A stretch of DNA of 64,000 nucleotides from Dioscorea cayenensis subsp. rotundata (taxonomy: Eukaryota; Streptophyta; Magnoliopsida; Dioscoreales; Dioscoreaceae), in NCBI RefSeq assembly GCF_009730915.1, contig NC_052487.1, positions 11,848,649-11,912,648 on the forward strand, given 5' to 3'. Shown piece after piece: positions 1-11,100 of the stretch; within the stretch, counting starts at the first letter, position 1; every line of letters starts with the position of its first letter. A program made the translations under genes and the position numbers. The notes under the pieces are model-generated. The model was given only the letters and a program-made list of their open reading frames with translations, had not been told where the DNA came from and did no database searches.

Positions 1-380
1 TGATTGTGTACGAAACCCTAGATGAAAATGAAAACAAAAACAAAACCCTATCTGATAAATCTCCCTACAGACTTCAATATCATCCAATAAAAATAGAACC
101 ATAAAACAAAACCGAAAAATCTTATTTTCTAACATAATTGTTTATTAAAAAAAAACATAAACACAATTTCTTCAACGGCGTCCACCTCAACTCAATACCT
201 CACACTGCAAACTGATGAAATGTCGAATACTTGAGCGAGAATTCTTCTTCGAGACAATGGTGGAAAGCGAAGAAGAACTTTGAGACAAGGATGCCCAGGT
301 GAAAAGAAAAGTTGAAGAGGCGGAAAGAGAAAAAAAATATAACCGGCACCAGTAATGGTTGTCTCTAGGGATTACCCACT
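1..380 (+). repeat. Direct copy of the MULE right-terminal region
   Basis: Bases 1-380 align, with small indels, to 6841-7240 in the same orientation. Shared landmarks include ATCTCCCTACAGACT and GCAAACTGATGAAATG. Similarity stops near 380, before the last ~220 bp of the terminus. A true terminal inverted repeat would be in the opposite orientation, so this is either the decayed right end of a neighbouring element of the same family or an internal subterminal duplication. Confidence 0.7.
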
Positions 381-1040
381 ATCGGTCACTTCAAGTGGAT
401 CCATGTTATGAAATTCTTTTTTGCCCTTGCGATGGAGGAAAAAATACCGCCCAATCACATCATGTCTAACTTTTATGCATACAATTATGCACTTTTTTTT
501 TTCCTTCTTGCTTGCTTTTTGTGAAACAAAGTTTAGAAGGCTCATTACTTCTTCTTCTTCTTCTTCTCCTTATTTGGTTTGTTCGATTTGAGTTCTACCA
601 GTTTTCAGATAAAGTGAGAATTTCTTCGTTGCTCTCACTTTGATCATTCTATGGGAGGGAGGGAGTAACACAATTTATAAAAATGCAGGTTTATTATGGA
701 GAGTTTTTGTGGTATTGCTAGATACAACGAGGAGGGATGAGTACTAATATTCATGGTGATTACTTCTTGGGAATCAGTGTTAGCTGAGATATGTGAGCAA
801 TGGGGTCTCGATATTTCCCGTGTCACGGTGAAGTTTATCACACCCGATTGACATAAAATGATTTATCCAGTAGAAAATGAGGTTGACTTCCAGCGATGTG
901 TCACGTGTACTCCATCTTCAAATACGTTATAGTCGATCTTGTTGTTGAGACAGATGATGTGCCATCGTATCATTCTGAAAATGAGTTTTTCTCATTGTAA
1001 GATTCTTCTCTTTTATGTTTATCTAGTTATATAAGTTAAT

Positions 1041-1214
1041 TTTTGTTTAAATGTGCCAGTCTTTGTTTAAATATATTATATTTCCATTTAAACATTGTCA
1101 TTTCTGTTTAATTTATTTTGTATCTATTTAAATATTTGACTTAATGTTTAAATTTTTAATTCATCATTTAAACATTTTATGTCTATGCTTAAAATATTAA
1201 TCATTTTCGTTTAA
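1041..1214 (+). repeat. 20-bp GTTTAAA array in transposase intron 1
   Basis: The motif (G/A)TTTAA recurs at 1045, 1065, 1086, 1106, 1126, 1146, 1166, 1187 (as GCTTAA) and 1209. The period is 20-21 bp and the sequence between motifs is poorly conserved. The array fills the intron and the acceptor follows at once. Confidence 0.85.
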
Positions 1215-2495
1215 ACCGAAGTGTTGGCAGGAATTCGGATTCTGTGAACGCTCCAGTTCCACCCCTTGGAGACCCTAATGGTGTGGAATGCCTTTCTTCC
1301 TCGTCAGATCAATCTGAAGTGTTGTCGTTGGATATCGGACAACGTTTTGAAGGCATTGAACATTTCAGGGACACACTTCAAAATTTTACAATCAAACAGA
1401 ATTTTGACTTCAAATTCATAAAGAACGAAAAAACATCGGGTGACTGTGGAATGCGCTGCCGATGGTTGTCAATGGCGCCTTCATGCATCAAAAGAATATA
1501 ATAAAAATACTTTCAGAATCAAGACAGTCAACCCATCACACACTTGAGGTGGTGGAATGGGATCGATGTCACATGGTGATTCAGAAGCTCAAGGATCAGC
1601 CCTTGTACAAGGCCATCGACATTCAGAAGGACATGTTACAGGAATATAGTGTCCACATTCCATACAAGCAGGCTTGGTTGTTAAAAGAGCATGCCCGGGT
1701 GATCCTGGATGACAGCGACATCTCCAGCTATGATTTGTTGCTTTGATACGTGGATAAGGTGACTGAGACAAACCCCGGCAGCATTGTGATTGTCGAAAGA
1801 GAAAGTGAGTGTTTTAAACGTGCATTCTTTTCTTTCAGTGCGTGTATTATGGGATTCAAGAGGGCTTGAAGGCCGCTGCTGTTTCTTGATGGTACCCACC
1901 TCCTTGGAAAGTATCGAGGTACTCTATTGGGTGCCACAGGCAAAGATGGAAACAATGGTTTTTTCCACATGGCCTTCGGTAATGTCGACAATGAGACCGA
2001 CACCTATTGGACTTGGTTCATTTCCAAGTTAGGTGATGCTTTATATGATGAAGGAGATTATCAAGAGATAATTACATTCGTGCCGGACAGGTCTAAGGGC
2101 CTTATGAATGCTATCACAAGAGTCTTCCCTTCTTCCCCACATACATACTGTTTTCGACACTTGGAGGCCAATTTTATGAAAGCCAACATCAGACTTGGAA
2201 AGGCATTGATGGAGGAGTGCTGGTCTATATACTTTCGTATTGCTTGGCATCTACGGCTAAAGAATTCAATGATACCATGAATGAACTGCAGGCCACATCA
2301 CTCGAAGCATATCAATGGTTGATTCATAAATAGGATATGTCACATTGGTCTAATTATTTGTTCAGAGGTGAACACTGGGGCGAGATGTATTTAAATGTCG
2401 CGGAGTCGTTCAATGCGTGGATCAAAGAAGCTCGGTATTTACCGGTGACAAAAATGGTCGATTCCATAAGATATTTGAATGTTGATTTTATTTAC

Positions 2496-2640
2496 ATTTA
2501 AGAATTGGTTTAATCTTTAAAACATTTCATTAATGTTCAAATATCATTTTCTGTGTTTAACTATCTGCCTCATCGTTTAACTTATTATCCTACAGTTTAA
2601 ACAAATGTGTTTCTATTTAAATATCAATGTCTTTGCTTAA
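2496..2640 (+). repeat. 20-bp GTTTAAA array in transposase intron 2
   Basis: Motif starts at 2515, 2535 (GTTCAA), 2555, 2575, 2595, 2615 and 2635 (GCTTAA). The spacing is exactly 20 bp. The array lies between the catalytic exon and the SWIM exon. Confidence 0.85.
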
Positions 2641-3239
2641 CCTTGTTAAAGATTTGTGTTCTACATTGTACAAGTTCAAGTTGATACGCATGTTATGCAA
2701 TCGCTGTGAGCAAGCGAACAAATGAGAGACCTACTTATACCCAGATATACATTCGAAGGTAGAGATTCTTGTTGAGGAAAGCCGAAATCTTCGTGTTGGT
2801 CGTTGTGTCAATGATTGTGATAAAGTCATTGACCAGTGCAGCAACCATGTAGATCTTGCCAATAGAACTTGCTCATGTCGCAGATGGCAAGTTTATGGTA
2901 TCCTGTGCAAACACGCTTGCTCTGCAATAATCCAGACAGACACCAACGTTCATCAATTTATTAGCGGCTACTTTACCATCGATAATTACAAACTGGCGTA
3001 TAAGAAAGCTATATTCCCTATACCCGACAATGACAAGCCTATGGACGGAAATTGTGAACTGCATTTGCGACCTCCTGTGACGAGAAGGCAACCTGGGCTT
3101 CCTAGACGAAAGAGGATCGGGTCACAAGTGTCTGAGGTCCGAGTTACATTGCAGCCACTACCACGCCTCCGGTCACAATCGTAGATCTTGCAATGAAACT
3201 GTCGCCGACTTAACATTGTAAATAAACAAATTTTTAAAA

Positions 3240-3425
3240 AGAAACAAATTTAATTGAGTGCCAACTTTTGATATTTAAACAGAGAAACTCTTATTCTTAA
3301 TAGGTGACACATATATTTAAATAGAGACATTGTTTGTTTAAACAAAGACTACTTTATTTTAAACGTAAACACTGATATTTAAACAATAAAATTGAAAGTT
3401 AAGCAAACAAAGTTAAGTATATAAC
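3240..3425. repeat. TTTAAA array between the convergent MULE genes
   Basis: TTTAAA or TTTAAAC cores occur near 3274, 3295 (weak), 3316, 3337, 3358 and 3378, followed by weaker GTTAAG copies. The spacing is about 21 bp. The array fills the gap between the transposase stop at 3219-3221 and the protease gene on the other strand. Confidence 0.7.
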
Positions 3426-4357
3426 TATAGAGACTAGTAAATGAACATTAGTAAATTTACATTGAAAAATTCATCATGTCCTTCGAAAACAATGAATTAA
3501 ATTTAAATTTATAACAACAAAACTGTTTTACAATTGAAAACAAACAATATCATGTTAATTTTATTTCCGCGCGGTTGAAGGCCCCCCTTTCTTAGTGATG
3601 CAGGTTGTACTCCTTTCCATAAGTATGCGGGCAACATACTTTAATCTCAGATAAGGGACATTTGTTTGCGGTAGCCATAGCTTTTCATCGTCAAGTAATT
3701 GCTTAATAAACCGCATGACATAGACGGCGCAATCGACACTTTCTTTTTTTTGTGGGGTTTCAATGTCGTAAACCAGTGGGTATTTTGTGGTCACCGTCTC
3801 ACCGAACTCTATATCGATACAAGTGTTGAATAGCCTCCGCTGTCGAGGTATACAATTTGAGGTTAGAATACCGATTATTTACCAAACACTGTTAATCAAA
3901 CTCTATTTATCAAAGAACTTACCATTTCTAACACGTCTTTATCATAATCCACACTTTGGCATGAAGAATAATGCATGTATTCTTGTTTGTTATTGTCAAG
4001 GACAACGACATGGAAGTGACCATTCATGATTATCTAGAGAATGACAATGTCAACATGATGCAGGTTACACGCGGCATATTCGATCATAGCAAAAGTCGTG
4101 TCAGCCGAGTCTTCCTGCTTTGACATAAACAACGCCAGTGGTCATGTGATGGAGGCACGCTTCTTATTAGGATATGGTACTCTGCTCAGGGACTTTTGTA
4201 TTATGCATACAAAAGCGTCCATCACCTCATCTGACACCATCTCCTTCCCGTCAAGCAGCGTGAATAGTCTGGACCGTGTGGTGCTGAGAGAGTCATTCAT
4301 CCACACGATAGTCCTGCGGTTAAACGGTAACAGATATAATTGAACGATATTATAAAT

Positions 4358-4462
4358 ATTTAAATGATATCAAAAATATTTAAATGATATTGCAAATATT
4401 TAAACGGTAACTACATAAATTAAAGGTTAACAAATATATTTAAACAATAACATAAAAACTTC
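4358..4462 (-). repeat. 20-bp TTTAAA array, intron of the PMD-Ulp1 gene
   Basis: TTTAAA cores at about 4358, 4378, 4398, 4418 (weak) and 4438 are exactly 20 bp apart. On the minus (sense) strand the motif reads GTTTAAA or ATTTAAA. Confidence 0.8.
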
Positions 4463-5589
4463 AAACTTACTTGTCTATAGAGCAGTTGAGAAGATCCTTA
4501 TCAACTCCAGCTCGAATTTGTTGAGGCGCGATTGTCCGGGGTATTTTTTCTTCTTCGGAATAAAGTCTTTCCGAACTTCTTCATGTTGTTGGTTGGCAAT
4601 GATCATATCTCTCATTGTTTTTTCTGTGGCATTCCCTTGCCCCTCGTCAACAGCTGTTTTGGGATCATCGTGCGGCACTGTTGTTGACAGTTGTCGTTGT
4701 TCAGCACCAGCAGCATCTTCCTTCGATGCGGGTATGACGACAGCATCAACTGGAGACATATCATTACATGTTTCTTGTTGTTATGGGATTGTATCTGCCT
4801 TCGATGCGGCACTGTCAGCCGCTTCGATGCCGCACTGTCGGTGGGCGGTTCCACCGTGATGGGGATTTCCTTGACAACAAAGTCAACAATATTATCAATC
4901 ACGGCAATGGCAACATCATCTACGATCTTCTCTACCGTGACGGGCATGTCATCAACGGCGACAGACTTAATAATAGCATCGGCTGCCGATGGTGCTGCTA
5001 CTGTTTCATCGTTAGCCGGTGGTGGATAGAGAGGCATTATTGTTTTACTCTTTTTTACAAGTCTCTTCAAACGTGGCCGTTTTGGAATGACCATCCCGAT
5101 GAAGTCCTCGTCGTTAAATTTCGACGCCTCGTCCGTCCCGGGTGCTTCATTTGATTGGAGGGACGGCGCAGTTGATTGTGACCGTCCTTCCAATGCCTCA
5201 ACCCGAGCGATAAACCGAGGGAACTCTGTCATCAATATCTGGCACGCTTACAGAAGAGTTGCAGTGACATCGTCTTCTAGTGCCGTCGAGGGGGCTGCCA
5301 CGGTCGGGGTAATTGTCATTGTCATGGTCAGGGGGGTGTTGCAATCGGGCGTGGTAGGGGAGGGCTTCTCAGGCACCAAGGAATGGGCGCGCGCGTTGGG
5401 CTGGAAGTAGGAGAACGGTGTCGAGCGCGCACAGAAGAGGTTGGCCTCTCATCTTGCCTTCGAGCAATTGGTTTCAAGCAATAACATACACTCGGCGATT
5501 GGCCAGAACAAATATATCTTCATCAGCATTCACCGAGACCAATTTAGGAAACTAACATATGTAAACAAAACAATCTCAGTGAAATCATT

Positions 5590-5760
5590 CAGTTTAAACA
5601 ATAACAAATATATTTAAACATTTAACTTATATATTTAGACGGTATCGCATGTACATAAACAGAAAACAAAATGTTTAAACTTTAAAGAATTTTTTAAACA
5701 GAAAATAAACACTGTTAAACGCTAAATACTATATTTAAACATTAACTACTACTGTTAAAC
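5590..5760 (-). repeat. 20-bp TTTAAAC array, intron of the PMD-Ulp1 gene
   Basis: TTTAAAC-type motifs recur near 5592, 5612, 5633, 5653 (ATAAAC), 5674, 5692, 5714, 5734 and 5754. The spacing is about 20 bp and the sense strand is minus. Confidence 0.8.
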
Positions 5761-6599
5761 ACATTGTTCATGATTTATTACCTCTTTTCCTTTGAGAGAT
5801 AACAAACTGGTTTCTATCGTCGCATGCTTCCGGTAACTATTTTCACCGTAGCACAACATCCTTAGGGTCTTGCCAAAACGGACTTTCTTTCCCGTTTCGA
5901 TCAGCTCTTAAAATTAGATGTTCAGCGCGACCGAGCAATCCTTAATATACCATATGTAGGTCTTCTTCCCCCCTCATCTAGCTTGCACTCGAGCGGCTAC
6001 TTGTGGAATGTCCTCCATAAGCCACTTGTGCGTCGCCTGCACCCATACGTATCGCCCAATTCGGAACCGAGAATGAGGTATTTGGGAAGAGGATTGTACC
6101 CATGAGGTACACCATCAGGAGTTTAATAAAATTTTCTTCTTCTCCCCTCTGTCGAACAAGTTACTCAAGAGTTTTCTTGATGGAGTCTCTGTGTCTCTCG
6201 TAGGTTTTCGATAAATACCTCTCTTCGAAAGCTGAGCATGTTTTCTTCATCTGAAACACGACTGCGTCTCCATCGCAACGCAAACCAAGAACGAGAGCCA
6301 TATCTTCAGGCCTGAAACTTAGCAGGCTTTCCCCGATCCTAAATTTATTGGTGTGGCCATCGTACCTTTGCAATAGAGAATCAAGAAGGGCCTTCTCTTG
6401 GAATACAGCTTCCAGCTTAGTAAATGCTGTAAACAGTGTCCTTTGGATGATCTCCCAGTGTCAAGGGGTCATGTGAACTTTCAATTCAACCAAGGTCTCC
6501 ACTATTTGTGTCAAGTAGCATCGTCCATTAACTAGGTTGACCGCCATAATCATAAGCCTGCGATAATAACAACACATTCAGCAGTATTCACAAAGTTTT

Positions 6600-6765
6600 A
6601 AGTGGAAATATAAGATTTTAAAAGAAAGCCTCAATTATTAAACAGAGATATAATATTGTAAACAGTGATCTAGTTTCTTAAACGGCAACCACAATATTTA
6701 AACGGAGACATACGTTTTTAAACTAAAACTCATTTTTTAAACGGAAAGATCATTTGTAAAACTGT
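6600..6765 (-). repeat. 20-bp TTTAAAC array upstream of the plant mobile domain exon
   Basis: TTTAAAC or related cores (TATTAAAC, TTGTAAAC, TCTTAAAC, TTTTAAAC) recur about every 20 bp from 6615 to 6760, just upstream of the minus-strand ATG at 6547. This is a leader or first intron of the PMD-Ulp1 gene. Confidence 0.75.
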
Positions 6766-6840
6766 AACCATATCAAATGAAAGGGGAAACGTACATTATA
6801 AACATTACACAAATCATAACAATCGAAAAACTATTTCGAT

Positions 6841-7465
6841 CGTGTACATAGACGAAAATGTAAAACAAAACAAAACTCTAGCCGAGAAATCTCCCTACAG
6901 ACTAACAAAACCCCAGCTGAGAAATCCCCTTGCAAACTTCAATATCTTCCAATAAAAACAAAACCGCAAAACAAAACAGAAAATTTTTTCTTTCTAACAA
7001 AATAGTTAACATAAAACCATAATCACAACTTTTTCAATACCTTAGATTGCAAACTGATGAAATGCCGAATACTTGCACAGAATTTCTCATTCGAGATATC
7101 GGTGGAAAGGGAAAAGCTGAATTACAAAGGATGTCCCGGTAGAGACGACTTCTGAAAGGGAAAAATTGAAGAGGCGAGTTGAGAAAAAACAAGTATACGG
7201 CTCTAGTAAAATCGTCTCTTGGGATTACCCTAAGAACCCCCCCACTTCCTCTTAAACCGGCGAAATAATTGTAGTGCCACGACTTCCCATGCAAAGGGCA
7301 ATTTCATCCATAAAACTTAAAAATAACTCCGTTAACCACCCTTACATGCTTTGGGGGTTTGGAAAACATTGAGTTTAAAAAGAAAGGGTTTTTAGAAATT
7401 GCCAAATTAAGGGGGTATTTTTGGTAATATTGCAAATTAAGGAGTTTTTTTTTTGGCAATTTCCA
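6841..7465 (+). repeat. Right-terminal region of MULE A
   Basis: This is the reverse complement of 56988-57660 at the outer end of copy B. The last 150 bp contain repeated AAATTGCCAAA-type units, and the end is GGCAATTTCC at 7456-7465. No target duplication can be assigned because the partner end is outside the window. Confidence 0.75.
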
Positions 7466-8116
7466 GTTATATTTATCTAGCTTTTGTCAATTTAAGTTTT
7501 TAAAATAATTTTTTCTCATTTGTCCTTAAAAAATTCTCTAATTGCTCTTATATATAAATATATGCTTTTATTTTCAATTCCAGTGGGGCCATATTGAAAA
7601 AAAATCAAAAATTTTTACGGTTTTACCCAATACATAATAGGCTTCTCAAGTTTCAATGGTGGTATTGGCCCCACTGCCCCTATCCTACATTTGTTCAGAT
7701 GTTTTTTTTTTTAAATAAAAATAAAAGATAGTTTTTTTTTATGAAATATTAAAATTAACTTTTAATTGGTTCATAAGTGGTGGATAAAAATATCTAACTA
7801 AGAAAAATTTGTAAATATTAATCCAAGAAGAAGAAATATTATTTGAAATGTCAGTTAATTGATCGTATTCAAAACTAAATATTTTAAAGTTAAAAATGCA
7901 ATATTTTAATTAATAGTAGATGAAAATATACAACTTTATAATTAATTATTAAATATATTCATTTAAATAATTAAATAGTGTAAAAATGAAAAAATAATTT
8001 GGTTGGGTTCCAAACTTCCAATCCCCAAGCAAATCAAAGTTATCAAACCCAGGGCATGCAAACAAATATAAACTTTGAATGGGCATAATTGCAATTATGC
8101 AGGGATGCCCGCACGT
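7466..8116. other. AT-rich intergenic spacer
   Basis: Low-complexity AT-rich DNA between MULE A and the CAP-H promoter. I see no reading frame or repeat structure of note here. Confidence 0.6.
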
Positions 8117-8127
8117 TTTATAAAATA
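8117..8127 (+). promoter_or_regulatory. Putative TATA box of CAP-H
   Basis: TTTTATAAAAT lies about 50 bp before the first ATG (8167) and about 128 bp before the alternative ATG (8245). This is a usual place for a plant TATA box with a short leader. Inferred from position and sequence only. Confidence 0.45.
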
Positions 8128-8166
8128 GGGCACGGATTTATAATTCAAAAGAATTAGCGGGAGGGA

Positions 8167-11100
8167 ATGAAATCCCCAAATCTCCATTTCTCAGTGGAAA
8201 CTCTCGGGCGAGAGCATTCTCGAGCAAATCCCAAATCCTCATCAATGGCCGAGCAAGAGGACGGGGACTACGCCTTCAACCTCTCATCACCGCCTATGAC
8301 GAAACCTCCTCGCGTGGCTTCAATGTCTACCCGGCTGCAATCCCCCACTTCCCATCCCTTCCACCTTGGCTCCAACGATGACCAGCTTGAGCGCGCTCAG
8401 GCCCGGGCCGCCCGCGCCGCTGCCATCCGCCGCAAACCCACTGCACCGCCGCCTCCGTCCCACTCCGGGGACCACGTCTTGTTTGACAAAAACCAGATCA
8501 TGGAACTCTACCACAACTGCATCAAGCTTGCTAGTGAAAATGTTTGGGAGGATATTGAGGATTTGTTGTTTTGCTTGCTGGTTGCTACTCGGGGTCTGTT
8601 CTCACTTCTGTTTGTTTTTTGCAGAAAATTAACCAGAAGAATACATGGGAGCTTGGCCTGATAGATCATCTTAGTGAGATTATCCGCGTTGAATCTGAGG
8701 ATGAGAGCGAGACTAATTTCCAGAAGGTAGTTCTTTTTTGCTTATCGTTTTAGATGTGCTGTCAGTGGCTGTGTTATTGATGAATAAATTGTTGACTTAA
8801 TATGTTTTGGTTGAAGGCTAGTTGCACGCTTGAAGCTGGGGTGAAGATCTATTCAATGAGGGTCGATTCGGTGCACACGGAGGCTTATAAGGTTCTTGGA
8901 GGAATCAATCGTGCTGGTGGTGGAGATGAAAAAGGTCTGGTTTTTAACTCACTTTCATTGTTTGATTCAAGTGCTTTTGAATTCTTATATTAGCTGTAGA
9001 ATTTTCAGATATCACATCAGTTAAGTACACTAGCATGATTGATATTCTAATACCTGTTATTTTAGCTTAAAAAGTCACTACATGTGTGGTTGTAATTTTT
9101 TTTAATTTTTAATTATTATTATTATTTTTTACTATAACTGCTTGTGGTATGCATTCTTGTTGATGATAATTTTCCACTATATGTAGAGGATGAAGCAAAT
9201 GGCCCTTGCTTCTAAATCATAAGTCTGATAACATTGTGTGAGTTTTTTCTTCTGACCATAATTAGAAGATGAAACCAGCACCAATTTGGCTGCTTACTGA
9301 TCTGTGGAAAGTGTCTAGCTTATAAGTTATTGAGCCTGATTTAATTTTCTCAAGGGTTAATAGTGTGCATTTTTCTATCAACTTCAAGATGGATGCATAT
9401 GAAGATAATTATGTTATTTAAAAACATGATTAGTTGTCTATTGATCACTTTTAATTCAAGTGCAGCAGAGTAACTTGTCTAATAGTTTTCTTTCTTGTGA
9501 AAGCATTTTGGAAATGGAGTTACTGAATGGAGATAATAAACATATTTAAGAATTCTTTTATATAAGATGCTATTTAAAAACCTCTATCATTTCGCATTCC
9601 ACTCAACCAAATTTCTAGTCTAATCATGGCTTTGCAATTTCAAGTTCATCATCTTACCTTTTCTTCTGTTTGAAGTTTTTCATAACCATGCTATTGTTTA
9701 ATGATGCTTGAAAAATATCAATTATCATTTTTTTTTGTTTTTAAGCAAGAAAATTCTTTTCAATAAAAGCAATGTGAAACAAATACTTTTCTTTGAACTA
9801 AATATCCGAATGACCTAATATACATTTTTTTTTACTATTAATGTCTTCTTCCTTTAGTAACCTGTCATCTGCTCAACTCTTTTTTCTCATCTGTAAATTC
9901 TCAGCTAAATCACTTACCTTTAAGTCATGGATCTCAAATATTAAGATGTATATCTTAAGATATTTTTCATACTATGTCTTTGGGTTTTTACTTTTTATTC
10001 GCTGACTCAATCTTTTGACTGATGACACACATGCCTTATGAACCTGAGGGCTTTCTATTTTTTTTCTTTTCTTCATTTCTCATAAATATTTTACCAACAA
10101 ATGTTGATCTATCCTTCTTTAAGGTGAGAATATTGTGAATATGATATTTCCTTAATTGCTTCCAAGGTCCATATTTGGAAGCTTGGCATCTTAAGGGAAA
10201 AACTACCATGCTTCCTCGATATGAGACTGTTAATATTTATCTTTAATTTATTATACTATTAGGAAGAGCACATGAATGCAGGTAATGTAGAGCTGGAGGC
10301 ACAAGGTGACTGTTGACTGTATCAAAAACAGTAAATAAGCAGGAGTTAAATAAGGAAGGTATCCTTAAATTGGGCTGGCCAAATTTTGGGCATTAGAATG
10401 CTTAAAGTCTTGTTGGTATGACATCATGAGCTAGCGTTATCTAGATTGGTTATTGCTGTCACTACCTTTCCATAAGGCAGATCAGCATTGACAGTTCATT
10501 TGACTTAATGGTACAATTCAATAACCTAAGTTAATGGTTCTTGTTTCCTTGATATTCTTATGAACAATAGTTTGTACTATAATGTATTATAAGAATTCTC
10601 ATGATAACTTGGCTGCATTGTCCTTTCTCATAATTTCCTTCTAGTTTCCATCATACAAGACTAGAAAGAAAATTATACACTTGTCTCTTCTATGTATCCT
10701 TCTTGTGGCTCATTAATAAATGGCTTCAACAATAAATATTTTCATAGTAATTGTGTTATAAACAGTATTGCAACTATTTAGCTTTTAGAATCTCTCTCTC
10801 TCTCTCTCTCTCTCTTTTTCTCTCTGATCCTTGAGTAATGGTTTCTAATTGTGAATCCACAGTTTCTGGCACTGTTATTTTCAAGCTTCTGTTTTCCCAT
10901 GTGATGCCCTAAGGATAGCTATTTCATGTCACATACAGAAAATATAGCAGAGAGTGACCATAATGAGGCAGATCGAGGGGAAGGGCCGTCCAAGAAAGAG
11001 CTAGACAAGAAGGTGAATAATTATGTGATATATTATTTGCATGCATGACTTCCATCTCATGACCTTCTTGGAAGATGTTAACTGGAAGTTAAAGAATTTT

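Larger units (their letters stand above)
683..3221 (+). pseudogene. MURA-type MULE transposase, broken
   Basis: Exons of a Mutator transposase. The N-terminal part is about 683-1003, with the conserved run VDFQRCVTCTPSS. The MuDR DNA-binding and catalytic part is about 1232-2478, and the C-terminal part about 2683-3221. Visible motifs are LFLDGTHLLGKYRG (first catalytic Asp), FVPDRSKG (second Asp) and WGEM..NVAESFNAWI (Glu), then a SWIM-type CSCRRWQVYGI..CKHA zinc motif and a C-terminal HNRRSC knuckle whose second Cys reads Tyr. Two introns are supported: one ends with TTGGCAG at about 1225-1231, and the second lies at about 2479-2682. The reading frame changes between 1244-1501, 1462-1746 and 1927-2280, and there is a TGA just before the first catalytic Asp. 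The donor of intron 2 reads AT where copy B reads GT. Not functional as read. Confidence 0.85.
3561..6547 (-). pseudogene. Plant mobile domain - linker - Ulp1 (C48) protease gene of MULE A, broken
   Basis: Read on the minus strand from an ATG at 6547-6545. An N-terminal plant mobile domain has VNLVNGRCYLTQIVETL, a HWEII..RT motif and SFRPEDMALVLGLRCDGDAV at about 6330-6265. An acidic, Pro/Ala-rich linker covers about 5235-4475. A Ulp1 cysteine protease domain follows, with the His region HFHVVVLDN at about 4005-3985 and the Cys region ETPQKKESVDCAVYVMRF at about 3750-3700. Family members remove SUMO-like modifiers; this domain has been carried by plant MULEs. The putative catalytic Cys is present, as VDCA rather than the usual DCG. 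At least one nonsense codon (in the HWEII region) and frame changes break the gene. Three TTTAAAC arrays mark introns or upstream non-coding sequence. Confidence 0.8.
1..7465 (+). mobile_element. MULE copy A: Mutator-like element with transposase and PMD-Ulp1 genes
   Basis: A large Mutator-like DNA transposon, probably entering the window from the left. Its right end is the AT-rich terminus near 7441-7465, where GGCAATTTCC closes the element; the reverse complement of the last ~620 bp opens copy B at about 56988. It carries a transposase on + (683-3221) and a convergent gene on - (6547-3561) with plant mobile and Ulp1 domains. This layout matches the Kaonashi-type Ulp1-carrying MULEs known in plants. 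Both genes hold frameshifts and stops, so the copy is non-autonomous. The left terminus and target duplication are not visible. Confidence 0.8.

Noticed and set aside
1..30. GAAACCCTAG resembling the plant telomere repeat
   Set aside because: A single partial unit with no tandem repeats; the matching copy at 6841 differs there.
1041..1214. CRISPR-like array
   Set aside because: The regular 20-bp period lacks conserved repeats of CRISPR length and unique spacers, and this is plant nuclear DNA.
9186..9210. Possible extra CAP-H exon after ATGTAG (reads EDEANGPC)
   Set aside because: It soon meets a stop, has no clear donor in frame, and the neighbouring exons (8817-8934 and 10939-11012) already join in phase without it.
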